Translations under genes and position numbers: made by a program
The notes under the pieces: generated by a model
Databases searched by the model: none
What the model was told of the DNA's origin: nothing
Seen by the model: only the letters and a program-made list of their open reading frames with translations
Source: Clostridia bacterium
GTDB lineage: Bacteria; Bacillota; Clostridia; Christensenellales; UBA1242
Assembly (NCBI GenBank): GCA_017936585.1
Contig: JAGBFI010000018.1
Location: forward strand, 1 to 52,848
DNA: 52,848 nt
Reading direction: 5' to 3'
Part shown: piece after piece, positions 14,468-23,540 of the stretch
Layout: each line of letters begins with the position of its first letter
Position numbering within the stretch: position 1 is the first letter of the stretch

Positions 14468-15589
14468 TCAGAGTTCTCTTTCAAGTTTTTGCATAAGTTG
14501 AGTCGTTCGCAAGGTATCTTGGGCCCTTACATTGTCACACTTATCATTTTCAAGTTCAATTTCCGCAATTTCCCTGAGTAAGTTCATCCCCTTTCTTGTT
14601 GTGAGTATAGAGCCTGTCAACGCCTCCGCAAAAGCGAGTTTGTCAGGGATTGTAAGTTCATTGAACTTGTTTTTTCTATATGTATTTCTCAAGATTGCTG
14701 AAATTTGATCTCTTGAAAAATATCTTCCCTTGCTGAACGTCTCAAAAGCGTCACCATCAATGTAGTTCGACCGGCCATCCTTTGTCACCGCAAGATATTC
14801 CCCCAAATCAGATGAATAGCCATAATATTTAAAGTATCTCGCATAATATCCCAGCTGAGTTTTCTGCATTGCACGCGCATATTTTGTTGACATCGCAGCT
14901 TCATGATATCTTTTAAAAACCTGCATAAATCTGAAAGCATTTTCAGACTCACCAAATTCAACAGCCCCAATATAATTTTTATGTGCAAATAAAGCTTTTG
15001 CCGCTGCATCCTCAACATCATAGTCAATTTTCAATCTGATAAATTCTTCTGGACATTCCTTTATGTATAAGGCCGCAACAACTTCCCACTCCTCAGGAGT
15101 TTTGAGTCTTTGATTTTCAATGCTTTTTGCCTTTTTAAGAAGTTCAGCGTCAACATCTCCCGCACTCTCATGAGCAATATACATTGCCAAAGCTTTGACA
15201 TCACCACTCTCTGCAAGTTTTTTAATTTGCCATCTCACATATTTATAAGCTTCAGCCTTTGCCTCTTTCTCAGCCATATATTCTTCAAAATCTTCGACAC
15301 AGTATCGTGCATGTTTTGGATCATTCAAAAGCCCTGCAAGTTTACTTTTTTCTCTCGCGTCACAAATTGTTTCGCAATACTTTCTCTTTTCGTTATGCAA
15401 ATGTTCAATAAGCTCTGCTGCAATTTGTCTATATTTCATGATATATCTCGCTTTGAGAACATAAAAATCGTAAGTTTTATCCATAAAATCCGCAACTGCA
15501 ACCGGTGTTTTTGTCAAGTTGATATCATAGTCATAACACAAATCAAACAATCCATCATATCCTTTTTCCAATCCGTAATATTTTGCCAT
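14468..15589 (-). CDS. Helical protein of unknown function
   Basis: The 373-residue protein is not recognised. It is soluble, charged and almost entirely helical by composition, with many Ala/Glu/Lys/Tyr segments such as EEYMAEKEAKAEAYKYVRWQIKKLAESGDVKALAMYIA, which resembles repeat helices of TPR/Sel1 type without a clear consensus. There is no signal peptide or membrane segment. AGGAG lies 6 bases before the ATG and a promoter is at 15611-15639. It stands alone between rpoC and gatCAB, all on the same strand. It shows no sign of transfer. Confidence 0.75.
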   Translation of the reverse strand: MAKYYGLEKGYDGLFDLCYDYDINLTKTPVAVADFMDKTYDFYVLKARYIMKYRQIAAELIEHLHNEKRKYCETICDAREKSKLAGLLNDPKHARYCVEDFEEYMAEKEAKAEAYKYVRWQIKKLAESGDVKALAMYIAHESAGDVDAELLKKAKSIENQRLKTPEEWEVVAALYIKECPEEFIRLKIDYDVEDAAAKALFAHKNYIGAVEFGESENAFRFMQVFKRYHEAAMSTKYARAMQKTQLGYYARYFKYYGYSSDLGEYLAVTKDGRSNYIDGDAFETFSKGRYFSRDQISAILRNTYRKNKFNELTIPDKLAFAEALTGSILTTRKGMNLLREIAEIELENDKCDNVRAQDTLRTTQLMQKLEREL

Positions 15590-15610
15590 AAAAAACTCCT
15601 AATATTCTTT

Positions 15611-15639
15611 ATTCTATCACACCCGTTTTCGTTTTTCAA
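15611..15639 (-). promoter_or_regulatory. Promoter of the helical unknown gene
   Basis: TTGAAA (15639-15634), a 17-base spacer and TAGAAT (15616-15611) on the minus strand, 21 bases upstream of the ATG. Confidence 0.7.
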
Positions 15640-15755
15640 TAGGCAAATTGGATTTTTTTTTGAATTTCATCCAATCATTCCATGTCAGAAGAAGCACATT
15701 CAAAGCAACCACTAAAAAATTTAAGTTTTTAAAATCATCCATTCTCTTGAAGCAA

Positions 15756-15787
15756 AAAAAAGACTGAACAATTCAGTCTTTTTTTGA
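15756..15787 (-). terminator. Terminator of rpoBC
   Basis: AAGACTGAA-CAA-TTCAGTCTT (9-bp stem) flanked by A- and T-runs, about 12 bases after the rpoC stop. Confidence 0.9.
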
Positions 15788-15798
15788 TTTTTTATATC

Positions 15799-18700
15799 TT
15801 AGCCGATTTCAACATCGTCAGTTTCAACCTTAACAGGCACAACTGTGCGATATTTCTTCAAGCCAGAACCAGCTGGGATAAGTTTTCCGATGATAACGTT
15901 TTCTTTGATACCCATCAAGTTGTCCACTTTCCCCTTCAGAGCTGCGTCTGTCAAAACTCTTGAAGTCTCTTGGAATGAAGAAGCTGAAAGGAATGATTCT
16001 GTTGAAAGTGAAGCCTTTGTGATACCAAGCAAAATTCTTCTTGCGATTGCAGGCCTCCCACCATTTCTGAGAGCCTTTTCGTTTTCTTCTTCGCAACGAG
16101 AAACATCAACAATTTCACCAGAAAGAAGAGCTGTGTCTCCAGAGTCTTCAATCTTAACCTTCTTAAGCATTTGTCTGATGATGATTTCAATGTGTTTGTC
16201 ATTAACCTTAACATCTTGTCCACGATAAACAGAGATAACTTCTGAAAGCAAGTATTGTTGCAAGCCCTTAAGTCCCTTTGTGACAAGAAGGTCAGCAGGG
16301 TTGATTGCACCAGCAGTGAGCTGTGTTCCAGGTTCAACGCTGTCGCCGTTCTTCACTTTCAAGACAGCAGGTTTTCTTACTTCATAGTCGATGTCTCCTT
16401 CTCCTGTGATAACAGAAATGTAGTAATTCTTTGAGTCTTCCTTAATCTTGATTTTTCCGGAAACTTCACTCAAGATACATTCTCCCTTAGGTCTTCTTGC
16501 TTCGAAAATTTCTTCGACACGAGGCAAACCTTGTGTGATGTCGGCAGCAACCACAGCACCACCGGTGTGGAATGTTCTCATTGTGAGCTGTGTACCAGGT
16601 TCACCAATTGATTGAGCAGCAATAATTCCAACTGCTTCACCCAATGTAACCATTTCTTTGCCTGCCAAGTTTCTTCCATAACATTTTGCACAAATACCAT
16701 GCTTGCAACGGCAAGTGATAAGAGAACGGATTTGAACCTCTTTGATTCCAGCCTTAACAACTTTTGAAGCTTGTTCTTTTGAAATCATTGTGTTTGCAGG
16801 AACGATGATTTCTTTTGTTGCAGGGTCAACAATATCTTCAACTGCAACTCTTCCATAAATTCTTTCATCCAATGTTTCTTGAACGAAACCATCAACAACG
16901 AGGTCTGTCACAGTCACGCCCTTAACCTTTTCACCAGCATCCTCAAAGCAGTCTTCAGTTGTGATGACAACATCTTGAGCAATGTCAACAAGTCTTCTTG
17001 TCAAATAACCAGAGTCCGCTGTTTTGAGCGCTGTATCTGACAAACCTTTACGAGAACCACGAGAGTTGATGAAATATTCGATTGGTGTCAAACCAGACTT
17101 AAATGATGATTTGATTGGAGTGTCGTTCTTAACACCGGAAGCTGTCGCTTTAATACCAATCATACCGCAGTCTTGGTTGAGCTGTGTGTTGTTTCCACGA
17201 GCCCCTGAAAGCACCATCAAGCTGAATGGGTTGAATGTGTCCAAGTGTTTAACAACCGCGCTTTGAACTTCGTTTACCGCTTCGCTCCAAATTGCAACGT
17301 TTTCGTTGATTTTTTCGTCAAGAGTAATAAGTCCACGGCGGAGCATTTTTTCATTTTCAAGCACTTTTTCTTCGGCAGTTTTCAAGATTTGCGCCTTTTC
17401 TTCTGGCTCTTGAATGTCATAAATGTTAACAGAAATTGAAGCCAAAGTTGAATATTTATAACCAATATCCTTAAGTCTATCAACCAATTTTGAACATTCA
17501 GATGTTCCAAATTTGTCATAGCAGTCAGCAACAATTTTCTTAAGTTCTTTCTTCATCACAGCCTTGTTGATTTCAAGGTCGCAGATATTTTCTGGGTTTG
17601 AACGGTCAACATAGCCAAGGTTTTGAGGAATGATGTTGTTGAACAAAATTCTTCCAACTGATGTTGTAACTCTCTTTGAATATGTCTTTCCGTCAACTTC
17701 TTTTGAAAGTCTGACTGTGATTTCAGCTTGCAAATCCAAATTCTTTGTTTGATAAGCATAAATCACTTCGTTTTTAGATGAGAAGATTGATCCTTCACCC
17801 TTCGCACCTGGTTTAATCAATGTCAAATAATAGCATCCAAGCACAACGTCCTGAGCAGGAGTTACGATTGGTTCACCATCAGACAATTTCAAGATGTTGT
17901 TTGAAGCGAGCATCAAAGTTCTTGCTTCAGTTCTTGCATCAATTGAAAGTGGAATGTGAACAGGCATTTGGTCACCGTCGAAGTCAGCGTTGAACGCAGC
18001 GCAGACAGATGGGTGAAGTTTGATTGCCTTGCCTTCAACAAGCACAGGTTCAAAAGCTTGAACAGAAAGTCTGTGAAGTGTTGGAGCACGGTTCAAAAGC
18101 ACTGGATGGTCTTTGATAACATCCGCCAAAACATCCCAAACAATTGGTTTTTCTCTTTCAATCATGCGTTTTGCACTCTTGATATTGTTTGATTGATTCA
18201 TGTCAATCAATCTGTTGATGATGAATGGTTTGAAAAGTTCCAAAGCCATTTCTTTTGGAAGCCCGCATTGATACATCTTAAGTTCTGGACCAACAACGAT
18301 AACTGAACGTCCAGAATAGTCAACACGCTTACCCAAAAGGTTTTGTCTGAAACGACCTTGCTTTCCGCCGAGCATTGCTGTGAGTGACTTGAGGTCACGT
18401 TGCTTTGATCCTTGAACAGGCTTTCCACGCTTTCCGTTGTCAATCAAGTTGTCAACAGCTTCTTGAAGCATTCTCTTTTCGTTTCTGACGATAACGTCAG
18501 GAGCACCAAGTTCCATCAATTTTTTCAAACGGTTGTTTCTGTTGATAACGCGACGATACAAATCGTTCAAATCGCTTGTTGCATATCTTCCGCCATCCAA
18601 TGGAACCATAGGACGAAGGTCTGGTGGAATAACTGGCAAGCAGTCAAGCACCATCCAAGTTGGATTGTTTCCACTCTTTCTGAAAGATTCAACAACATCC

Positions 18701-19332
18701 AATTTCTTTGCTGCCTTGATTTTTCTTTGTCCCTTTGCAGTCTTCACCTCTTCTTTCAAGTCAGCACTTTCTTTTTCAAGGTCAACGTGAGAAAGCAAAA
18801 CCTTAACAGCTTCAGCGCCCATGCCAGCGTCAAAGCTGCCATAGCCGTATTTTTCCATTGCTTCACGATATTCTTTATCATTGAGGATTTGTTTATATTC
18901 AAGGTCTGTCGCTTTTGGGTCTGTTACGATATAGTTGATATAATAAACGATTTGCTCCAAAGTTTTTGGAGTAAGGTCCAACAATGTTCCAATTCTTGAA
19001 GGCACAGAGCGGAAATACCAAAGATGAGTCACAGGAGCAGCAAGTTCAATATGTCCCATTCTTTCACGGCGAACTTTGCTTCTTGTGACCTCAACCCCGC
19101 ACTTGTCGCAGACAACGCCACGGTAACGAATTCTCTTATACTTTCCGCAATGACATTCCCAGTCCTTTTTAGGTCCAAAAATCTTTTCACAGAAAAGACC
19201 GTCCTTTTCAGGTTTTTGGGTTCTGTAATTGATAGTTTCAGGTTTCGTTACCTCACCGTGTGACCATTCTCTGATTTTCTCAGGTGATGCGATTCCTATT
19301 TTAATTTTTTCAAAATTGTTAAGTTCAAACAT
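15799..19332 (-). CDS. rpoC: RNA polymerase subunit beta'
   Basis: RpoC forms half of the catalytic cleft of RNA polymerase. The 1177-residue protein has the N-terminal zinc site ([20 protein letters not shown], about residues 60-79), the switch/lid region, the active-site motif NADFDGDQM near residue 450 whose three Asp bind the catalytic magnesium, the bridge-helix and trigger-loop region, and the second zinc site [13 protein letters not shown]. Length is normal for Firmicutes. AAGGGG precedes the ATG. It is separated from rpoB by 216 non-coding bases, unusually long for this pair. Confidence 0.98.
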   Translation of the reverse strand: MFELNNFEKIKIGIASPEKIREWSHGEVTKPETINYRTQKPEKDGLFCEKIFGPKKDWECHCGKYKRIRYRGVVCDKCGVEVTRSKVRRERMGHIELAAPVTHLWYFRSVPSRIGTLLDLTPKTLEQIVYYINYIVTDPKATDLEYKQILNDKEYREAMEKYGYGSFDAGMGAEAVKVLLSHVDLEKESADLKEEVKTAKGQRKIKAAKKLDVVESFRKSGNNPTWMVLDCLPVIPPDLRPMVPLDGGRYATSDLNDLYRRVINRNNRLKKLMELGAPDVIVRNEKRMLQEAVDNLIDNGKRGKPVQGSKQRDLKSLTAMLGGKQGRFRQNLLGKRVDYSGRSVIVVGPELKMYQCGLPKEMALELFKPFIINRLIDMNQSNNIKSAKRMIEREKPIVWDVLADVIKDHPVLLNRAPTLHRLSVQAFEPVLVEGKAIKLHPSVCAAFNADFDGDQMPVHIPLSIDARTEARTLMLASNNILKLSDGEPIVTPAQDVVLGCYYLTLIKPGAKGEGSIFSSKNEVIYAYQTKNLDLQAEITVRLSKEVDGKTYSKRVTTSVGRILFNNIIPQNLGYVDRSNPENICDLEINKAVMKKELKKIVADCYDKFGTSECSKLVDRLKDIGYKYSTLASISVNIYDIQEPEEKAQILKTAEEKVLENEKMLRRGLITLDEKINENVAIWSEAVNEVQSAVVKHLDTFNPFSLMVLSGARGNNTQLNQDCGMIGIKATASGVKNDTPIKSSFKSGLTPIEYFINSRGSRKGLSDTALKTADSGYLTRRLVDIAQDVVITTEDCFEDAGEKVKGVTVTDLVVDGFVQETLDERIYGRVAVEDIVDPATKEIIVPANTMISKEQASKVVKAGIKEVQIRSLITCRCKHGICAKCYGRNLAGKEMVTLGEAVGIIAAQSIGEPGTQLTMRTFHTGGAVVAADITQGLPRVEEIFEARRPKGECILSEVSGKIKIKEDSKNYYISVITGEGDIDYEVRKPAVLKVKNGDSVEPGTQLTAGAINPADLLVTKGLKGLQQYLLSEVISVYRGQDVKVNDKHIEIIIRQMLKKVKIEDSGDTALLSGEIVDVSRCEEENEKALRNGGRPAIARRILLGITKASLSTESFLSASSFQETSRVLTDAALKGKVDNLMGIKENVIIGKLIPAGSGLKKYRTVVPVKVETDDVEIG

Positions 19333-19548
19333 ACTATTTTCCCCTTAAAATATTGTCGCAAACTTTTCAGTCTGCTCTCTCAAGTCAATCAAAAATTTCT
19401 CAACTTGTAAGATTTGTGTCTATTACATCGTTTTAAGCTTCTAATTTTTTTGCTAATATTTTTTCTAATCAACTTCCAAATCTCTTAGAATCTCCCTCTT
19501 AGAAATAGAGAAAGAGTTGCGACGAAGTCGCCAATGAATGAGCCTTGC
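19333..19548 (-). other. rpoB-rpoC intergenic spacer with hairpins
   Basis: No convincing gene or promoter is seen. On the minus strand, soon after the rpoB stop, it has a tight hairpin GCGAC-TTC-GTCGC (about 19517-19531). Next come a CTCTTTCT / AGAAAGAG-like repeat region and the direct repeat TTCTAAGAG twice. The final part is A-rich up to the rpoC ribosome site. It may hold RNA-processing or pausing sites. Confidence 0.5.
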
Positions 19549-22500
19549 CTACTCGTCAAAGTCTCCGAAATCGTCAAACAAGTCGATTTCCTCAAGTCCA
19601 GCAGGCATTGAAGTTTCTTCTTCAATTTCCTTTTGAACTTCAGTCTTCTCTTCCTCGTCTGTGTTTGCAAGCATGTCATCAATGTCAAGTGTAACTTTGT
19701 TCAAGTCTTTCTCAACATCAGCGTCAAGTCCAATCTTGTCTTGTTCGTCTTGAGAGAGTTCTGGCAATTCAATTTCTTCATCGTTTTCTGTCAAAATCTT
19801 CACGTCAAGAGCCAACGCTTGCAATTCCTTAACCAAAACTTTGAATGATTCTGGAATTCCAGGTTCAGCAATTGGAAGACCTTTAACGATTGATTCAAAT
19901 GTCTTAACACGTCCCACAACGTCATCGGACTTAACCGTGAGCATTTCTTGAAGCACGTGAGAAGCGCCATAAGCTTCCAAAGCCCAAACTTCCATTTCAC
20001 CAAATCTTTGACCACCAAACAGAGCTTTTCCACCAAGAGGTTGTTGTGTGATAAGTGAGTATGGTCCGATTGAACGAGCGTGAATCTTGCTGTCAACCAT
20101 GTGGTTGAGCTTGAGCATATATTTCATACCAATTGTTGTCTTATTTTCAAAAGGTTCACCAGTTCTTCCGTCATAAAGTTGAACTTTTCCGTCTGCTGGG
20201 AAGTTGTTTTCAACCAAAAGTTGTTGAATTTTTTCTGCGTCAGCACCATCGAATGCAGGGGTTGCCACTTTCCAGCCAAGTGAGCCAGCCACAAGACCCA
20301 AGTGAACTTCCAAAACTTGTCCCAAGTTCATACGAGAAGGAACACCCAATGGGTTCAAAATGATGTCCAAAGGACGACCATTTGCCATGAATGGCATGTC
20401 GGCTTCTGGCATAACAATTGAAACGACACCCTTATTTCCGTAACGTCCGCTCATCTTGTCGCCGACAGAGAGTTTTCTCTTTTGAGCGATGAACACTTTA
20501 ACGAGTTCGTTCACGCCAGGTTCAAGTTCGTCTTTATTTTTTCTGCTGAACACTTGAACATCCACAACAACACCGCCTTTGCCGTGTTGAACGCGGAGTG
20601 AAGTGTCTCTAACTTCTCTTGCCTTTTCACCGAAGATGGCACGGAGCAATCTTTCTTCAGGAGAGAGTTCTGTTTCACCCTTAGGTGTAACTTTTCCGAC
20701 CAAGATGTCCCCTGGTCTAACTTCAGCACCAACTCTGATGATTCCGTTTTCGTCCAAGTTCTTGAGAGCTTCTTCACCGAGGTTTGGAATGTCTCTTGTA
20801 ATAACTTCGTCACCAAGTTTTGTTGTTCTGCACTTAAGTTCTTCAACCTTCAAGCAGATTGATGTGTAGACATCTTCCTTAACAAGTCTTTCGTTGATAA
20901 GAATAGCGTCTTCGTAGTTGTATCCTTCCCAGTTCATATAGCCAACAAGCACGTTCTTTCCGAGTGCAAGTTCGCCATTGTCTGTTGAATATCCATCGAT
21001 GATAACATCGCCTTTCTTAACCTTTTCACCCTTAACAACGCAAGGTTTTTGGTTGAAGCAAGTTTCATCGTTTGTTTTGTCAAATTTAGTGAGAGTGTAA
21101 ATGTCAACTTCTCCCTTATCGTTTTTGATGCGAACTTCGTCAGCACTTACATATTCAACTTCACCGTCTTCTCTTGCCAATGTTGTGTATCCACAGTCAT
21201 GAGCAACTTTTGCTTCCATACCCGTTCCAACAATTGGAGATTCAGCACGAAGAAGTGGCACAGCTTGACGTTGCATGTTTGCACCCATGAGCGCACGGTT
21301 AGCTTCGTTGCTGTTTACGAATGGAATAAGGCTTGTTGCCACTGAAATAAATTGTCTTGGAGAAGCGTCCACAAAATCAACTTGCTTTGCAGGAACTTCA
21401 ATCGCATAGTCCTTATGGCGGCAAACGATACGTTTGTTGATGAATCTTCCTTCTTCGTCAAGAGGTTCTGTTGCTTGTGCGATGTAAGCAGTGTCCTCAA
21501 TGTCAGCCATGAAATATTCGCACTTGTTTGAAACTTTGCCAGTTTCTTTGTCAACTCTTCTGTATGGAGTTTCAAGGAAACCATATTCATTCACTTTTGC
21601 ATAGCTTGTGAGAGTGTTCACCAAACCGATGGCTTGTCCTTCTGGAGTTTCGATTGGGCAGATACGTCCGTAGTTTGTGTAGTGAATATCACGAACTTCA
21701 GCATCGGCTCTTTCTTTTCTGATACCGCCAGGGCCCACGGCAGACACACGGCGCTTTTGTGTGATTCCTGAAAGTGGGTTGACTTGATCCATAAGTTGTG
21801 AAAGCTGAGATGATGCAACAAAGTCACGAAGAGCTCTGTTGATTGCTTTTGGATTTACGATTTGTCTTGGAGTAACTTCTGAAAGTTCTTTTCCTTGCAA
21901 TGTTTCACGAACATTTGCAACAAGTTTTGTCACACCAGAACGGAAGTGGTCGTGGAACAATTCGCCAACAGTTGCAATTCTCTTGTTTGAAAGGTGTTCG
22001 ATTTTATCTGTCTTTGCAATTCCTTCCAAAACGTCCAAATACATGCTGATTCCAGCCAGAATATCGTCCATTGTGAGAGTTGTCACCATCAAATCTTTTG
22101 CATGTTCTTTGATGGCTTGCATTCTCTTTTCTTTTGTTTTGTTATCTTTCAAAATTTGAGCAAGGACTGGATAGTAAACTTCTTCCAAAATTCCCAATTC
22201 TCTCTCGTTGCATGGGAACACGTCTGAAAGTTTCACCCTGTTGTTGCCACGGATAAGGTGTTTTTTGTCTGTGAGTTGAACCCAAACTTCATTGACACCA
22301 GCTGCTTTAATCTTTTCAGCAACTTCTCTTTCAGCAACCTCACCCTTCTTTGCAAGGAGTTCGCCGTCTGGAGAGATGACATCTTCAGCCAAGATGTGTC
22401 CTTCAATTCTCTTTGCGATTGAGAATTTCTTGTTGAGGTTGTATCTTCCAACTCTTGAAAGGTTGTACCATTGTTCTGAGAAGAACCAAAGGTTGAGATA

Positions 22501-23259
22501 ACTTCTTGTTGTTTCAGCAGAAGGAACGTCTGCAGGACGTGTTTTCTTTGCAAATTCAACAAGAGCTTCTTCTTGAGTGTTCACTGTTTCTTTTTCAAGC
22601 ACGTTTTTGACAAGTCTGTGGTCACCAAACAATTTTGAAATTTCATCAGCAGAATATCCAAAGCATTTAAGGAAAAGTCCAAGTGTCACTTTGTGCTTGC
22701 GGTCAAGCACAACTTTAAGAACTTCGTTTGCACCTTGTTCGAACTCGATATACATTCCACGCTTTGGAATGATTTGTCCGTGAAGAGTTGAAGTGTCACG
22801 AGCCTTGTCCATCAACAAATAATAGTTTGGAGATTTGATGATTTGATTTACAACAACTCTTTCAACACCATTGAAAATGAATGAGCAGTCGTCTGTCATA
22901 TATGGAATGTCGCCCAAGAAAACAACATCTTCAACAGCTTGACCTGTTTCTTCCACAACAAAACGTGTCTTCACGTTGAGTGGAACAGAATATGTTGCAC
23001 TTCTGCGCTTGCACTCTTTCTTTGAATATTTAGGCTCCTTGTCCATCACCACGTCAAGGAAATGGAGCTTCGCCTTTCCAGAATAGTCCACAATTGGAGA
23101 AAATTCATCAAGAACTTCCTTGATGCCTGTTTCGATGAATTCCTTATATGAGTTTCTTTGAATCTCAAGCAATTCAGGAATTTCAAGATAATCTTTGAGT
23201 TGCGCAAAGGTATATCTTTCGGCTTTTCCAAATTTTTGTTTCTTCATGATATTTGACAT
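19549..23259 (-). CDS. rpoB: RNA polymerase subunit beta
   Basis: The 1236-residue protein has all the usual landmarks: the rifampicin region SSQLSQLMDQVNPLSGITQKRRVSAVGPGG, YGRICPIETPEGQAIGL, NVLVGYMNWEGYNYEDAILI, KMSGRYGNKGVVS and the C-terminal clamp FGGQRFGEMEVWALEAYGA. Compared with E. coli numbering, the rifampicin region has Leu at 514, Val at 518, Gln at 526 (normally His) and Val at 533 (normally Leu). Changes at 526 are classic resistance substitutions. An acidic C-terminal tail (about 1165-1236) is rich in Asp/Glu. GAGGAG lies about 9 bases before the ATG. It has its own promoter and no adjacent rplJL. Confidence 0.98.
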   Translation of the reverse strand: MSNIMKKQKFGKAERYTFAQLKDYLEIPELLEIQRNSYKEFIETGIKEVLDEFSPIVDYSGKAKLHFLDVVMDKEPKYSKKECKRRSATYSVPLNVKTRFVVEETGQAVEDVVFLGDIPYMTDDCSFIFNGVERVVVNQIIKSPNYYLLMDKARDTSTLHGQIIPKRGMYIEFEQGANEVLKVVLDRKHKVTLGLFLKCFGYSADEISKLFGDHRLVKNVLEKETVNTQEEALVEFAKKTRPADVPSAETTRSYLNLWFFSEQWYNLSRVGRYNLNKKFSIAKRIEGHILAEDVISPDGELLAKKGEVAEREVAEKIKAAGVNEVWVQLTDKKHLIRGNNRVKLSDVFPCNERELGILEEVYYPVLAQILKDNKTKEKRMQAIKEHAKDLMVTTLTMDDILAGISMYLDVLEGIAKTDKIEHLSNKRIATVGELFHDHFRSGVTKLVANVRETLQGKELSEVTPRQIVNPKAINRALRDFVASSQLSQLMDQVNPLSGITQKRRVSAVGPGGIRKERADAEVRDIHYTNYGRICPIETPEGQAIGLVNTLTSYAKVNEYGFLETPYRRVDKETGKVSNKCEYFMADIEDTAYIAQATEPLDEEGRFINKRIVCRHKDYAIEVPAKQVDFVDASPRQFISVATSLIPFVNSNEANRALMGANMQRQAVPLLRAESPIVGTGMEAKVAHDCGYTTLAREDGEVEYVSADEVRIKNDKGEVDIYTLTKFDKTNDETCFNQKPCVVKGEKVKKGDVIIDGYSTDNGELALGKNVLVGYMNWEGYNYEDAILINERLVKEDVYTSICLKVEELKCRTTKLGDEVITRDIPNLGEEALKNLDENGIIRVGAEVRPGDILVGKVTPKGETELSPEERLLRAIFGEKAREVRDTSLRVQHGKGGVVVDVQVFSRKNKDELEPGVNELVKVFIAQKRKLSVGDKMSGRYGNKGVVSIVMPEADMPFMANGRPLDIILNPLGVPSRMNLGQVLEVHLGLVAGSLGWKVATPAFDGADAEKIQQLLVENNFPADGKVQLYDGRTGEPFENKTTIGMKYMLKLNHMVDSKIHARSIGPYSLITQQPLGGKALFGGQRFGEMEVWALEAYGASHVLQEMLTVKSDDVVGRVKTFESIVKGLPIAEPGIPESFKVLVKELQALALDVKILTENDEEIELPELSQDEQDKIGLDADVEKDLNKVTLDIDDMLANTDEEEKTEVQKEIEEETSMPAGLEEIDLFDDFGDFDE

Positions 23260-23298
23260 AATACAGCTCTCCTCATAAATTTAAAAAAAGGAAATACA

Positions 23299-23315
23299 GG
23301 AGCACAAAATGCCCC
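23299..23315 (-). other. Hairpin in the rpoBC leader
   Basis: GGGGCA-TTTTG-TGCTCC (6-bp stem with one wobble) lies in the untranslated leader, about 40 bases before the rpoB start, and is followed 9 bases later by seven T. It could be an attenuator or processing site, or chance. Confidence 0.35.
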
Positions 23316-23379
23316 AATATTCCCATTTTTAAGTTAAATATCGTAATTTTTTCTAAACATAGCGCCAACTAAACGTCTA

Positions 23380-23408
23380 ATTATAACAAATAATCGGATG
23401 TATGTCAA
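23380..23408 (-). promoter_or_regulatory. Consensus promoter of rpoBC
   Basis: TTGACA (23408-23403), a 17-base spacer and TATAAT (23385-23380) on the minus strand match sigma-A consensus exactly. It gives a leader of about 115 bases before rpoB. Confidence 0.9.
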
Positions 23409-23540
23409 CAGATTTTTAAAAAATTTTTGAAAATTATTAAACGCATAATATTATTCCTGCATTTAACACCTCCACTTGTGATAAGCATAAATCTTTTTCC
23501 ACACTAAAGTCAAATAAATTTAAAAAATTTTCAAAAAATG

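Noticed and set aside
11657..23200. Many long open frames opposite gatCAB and rpoBC
   Set aside because: They are antisense to conserved genes in full frame, lack ribosome sites and encode low-complexity Cys/His/Phe-rich products typical of shadow frames.
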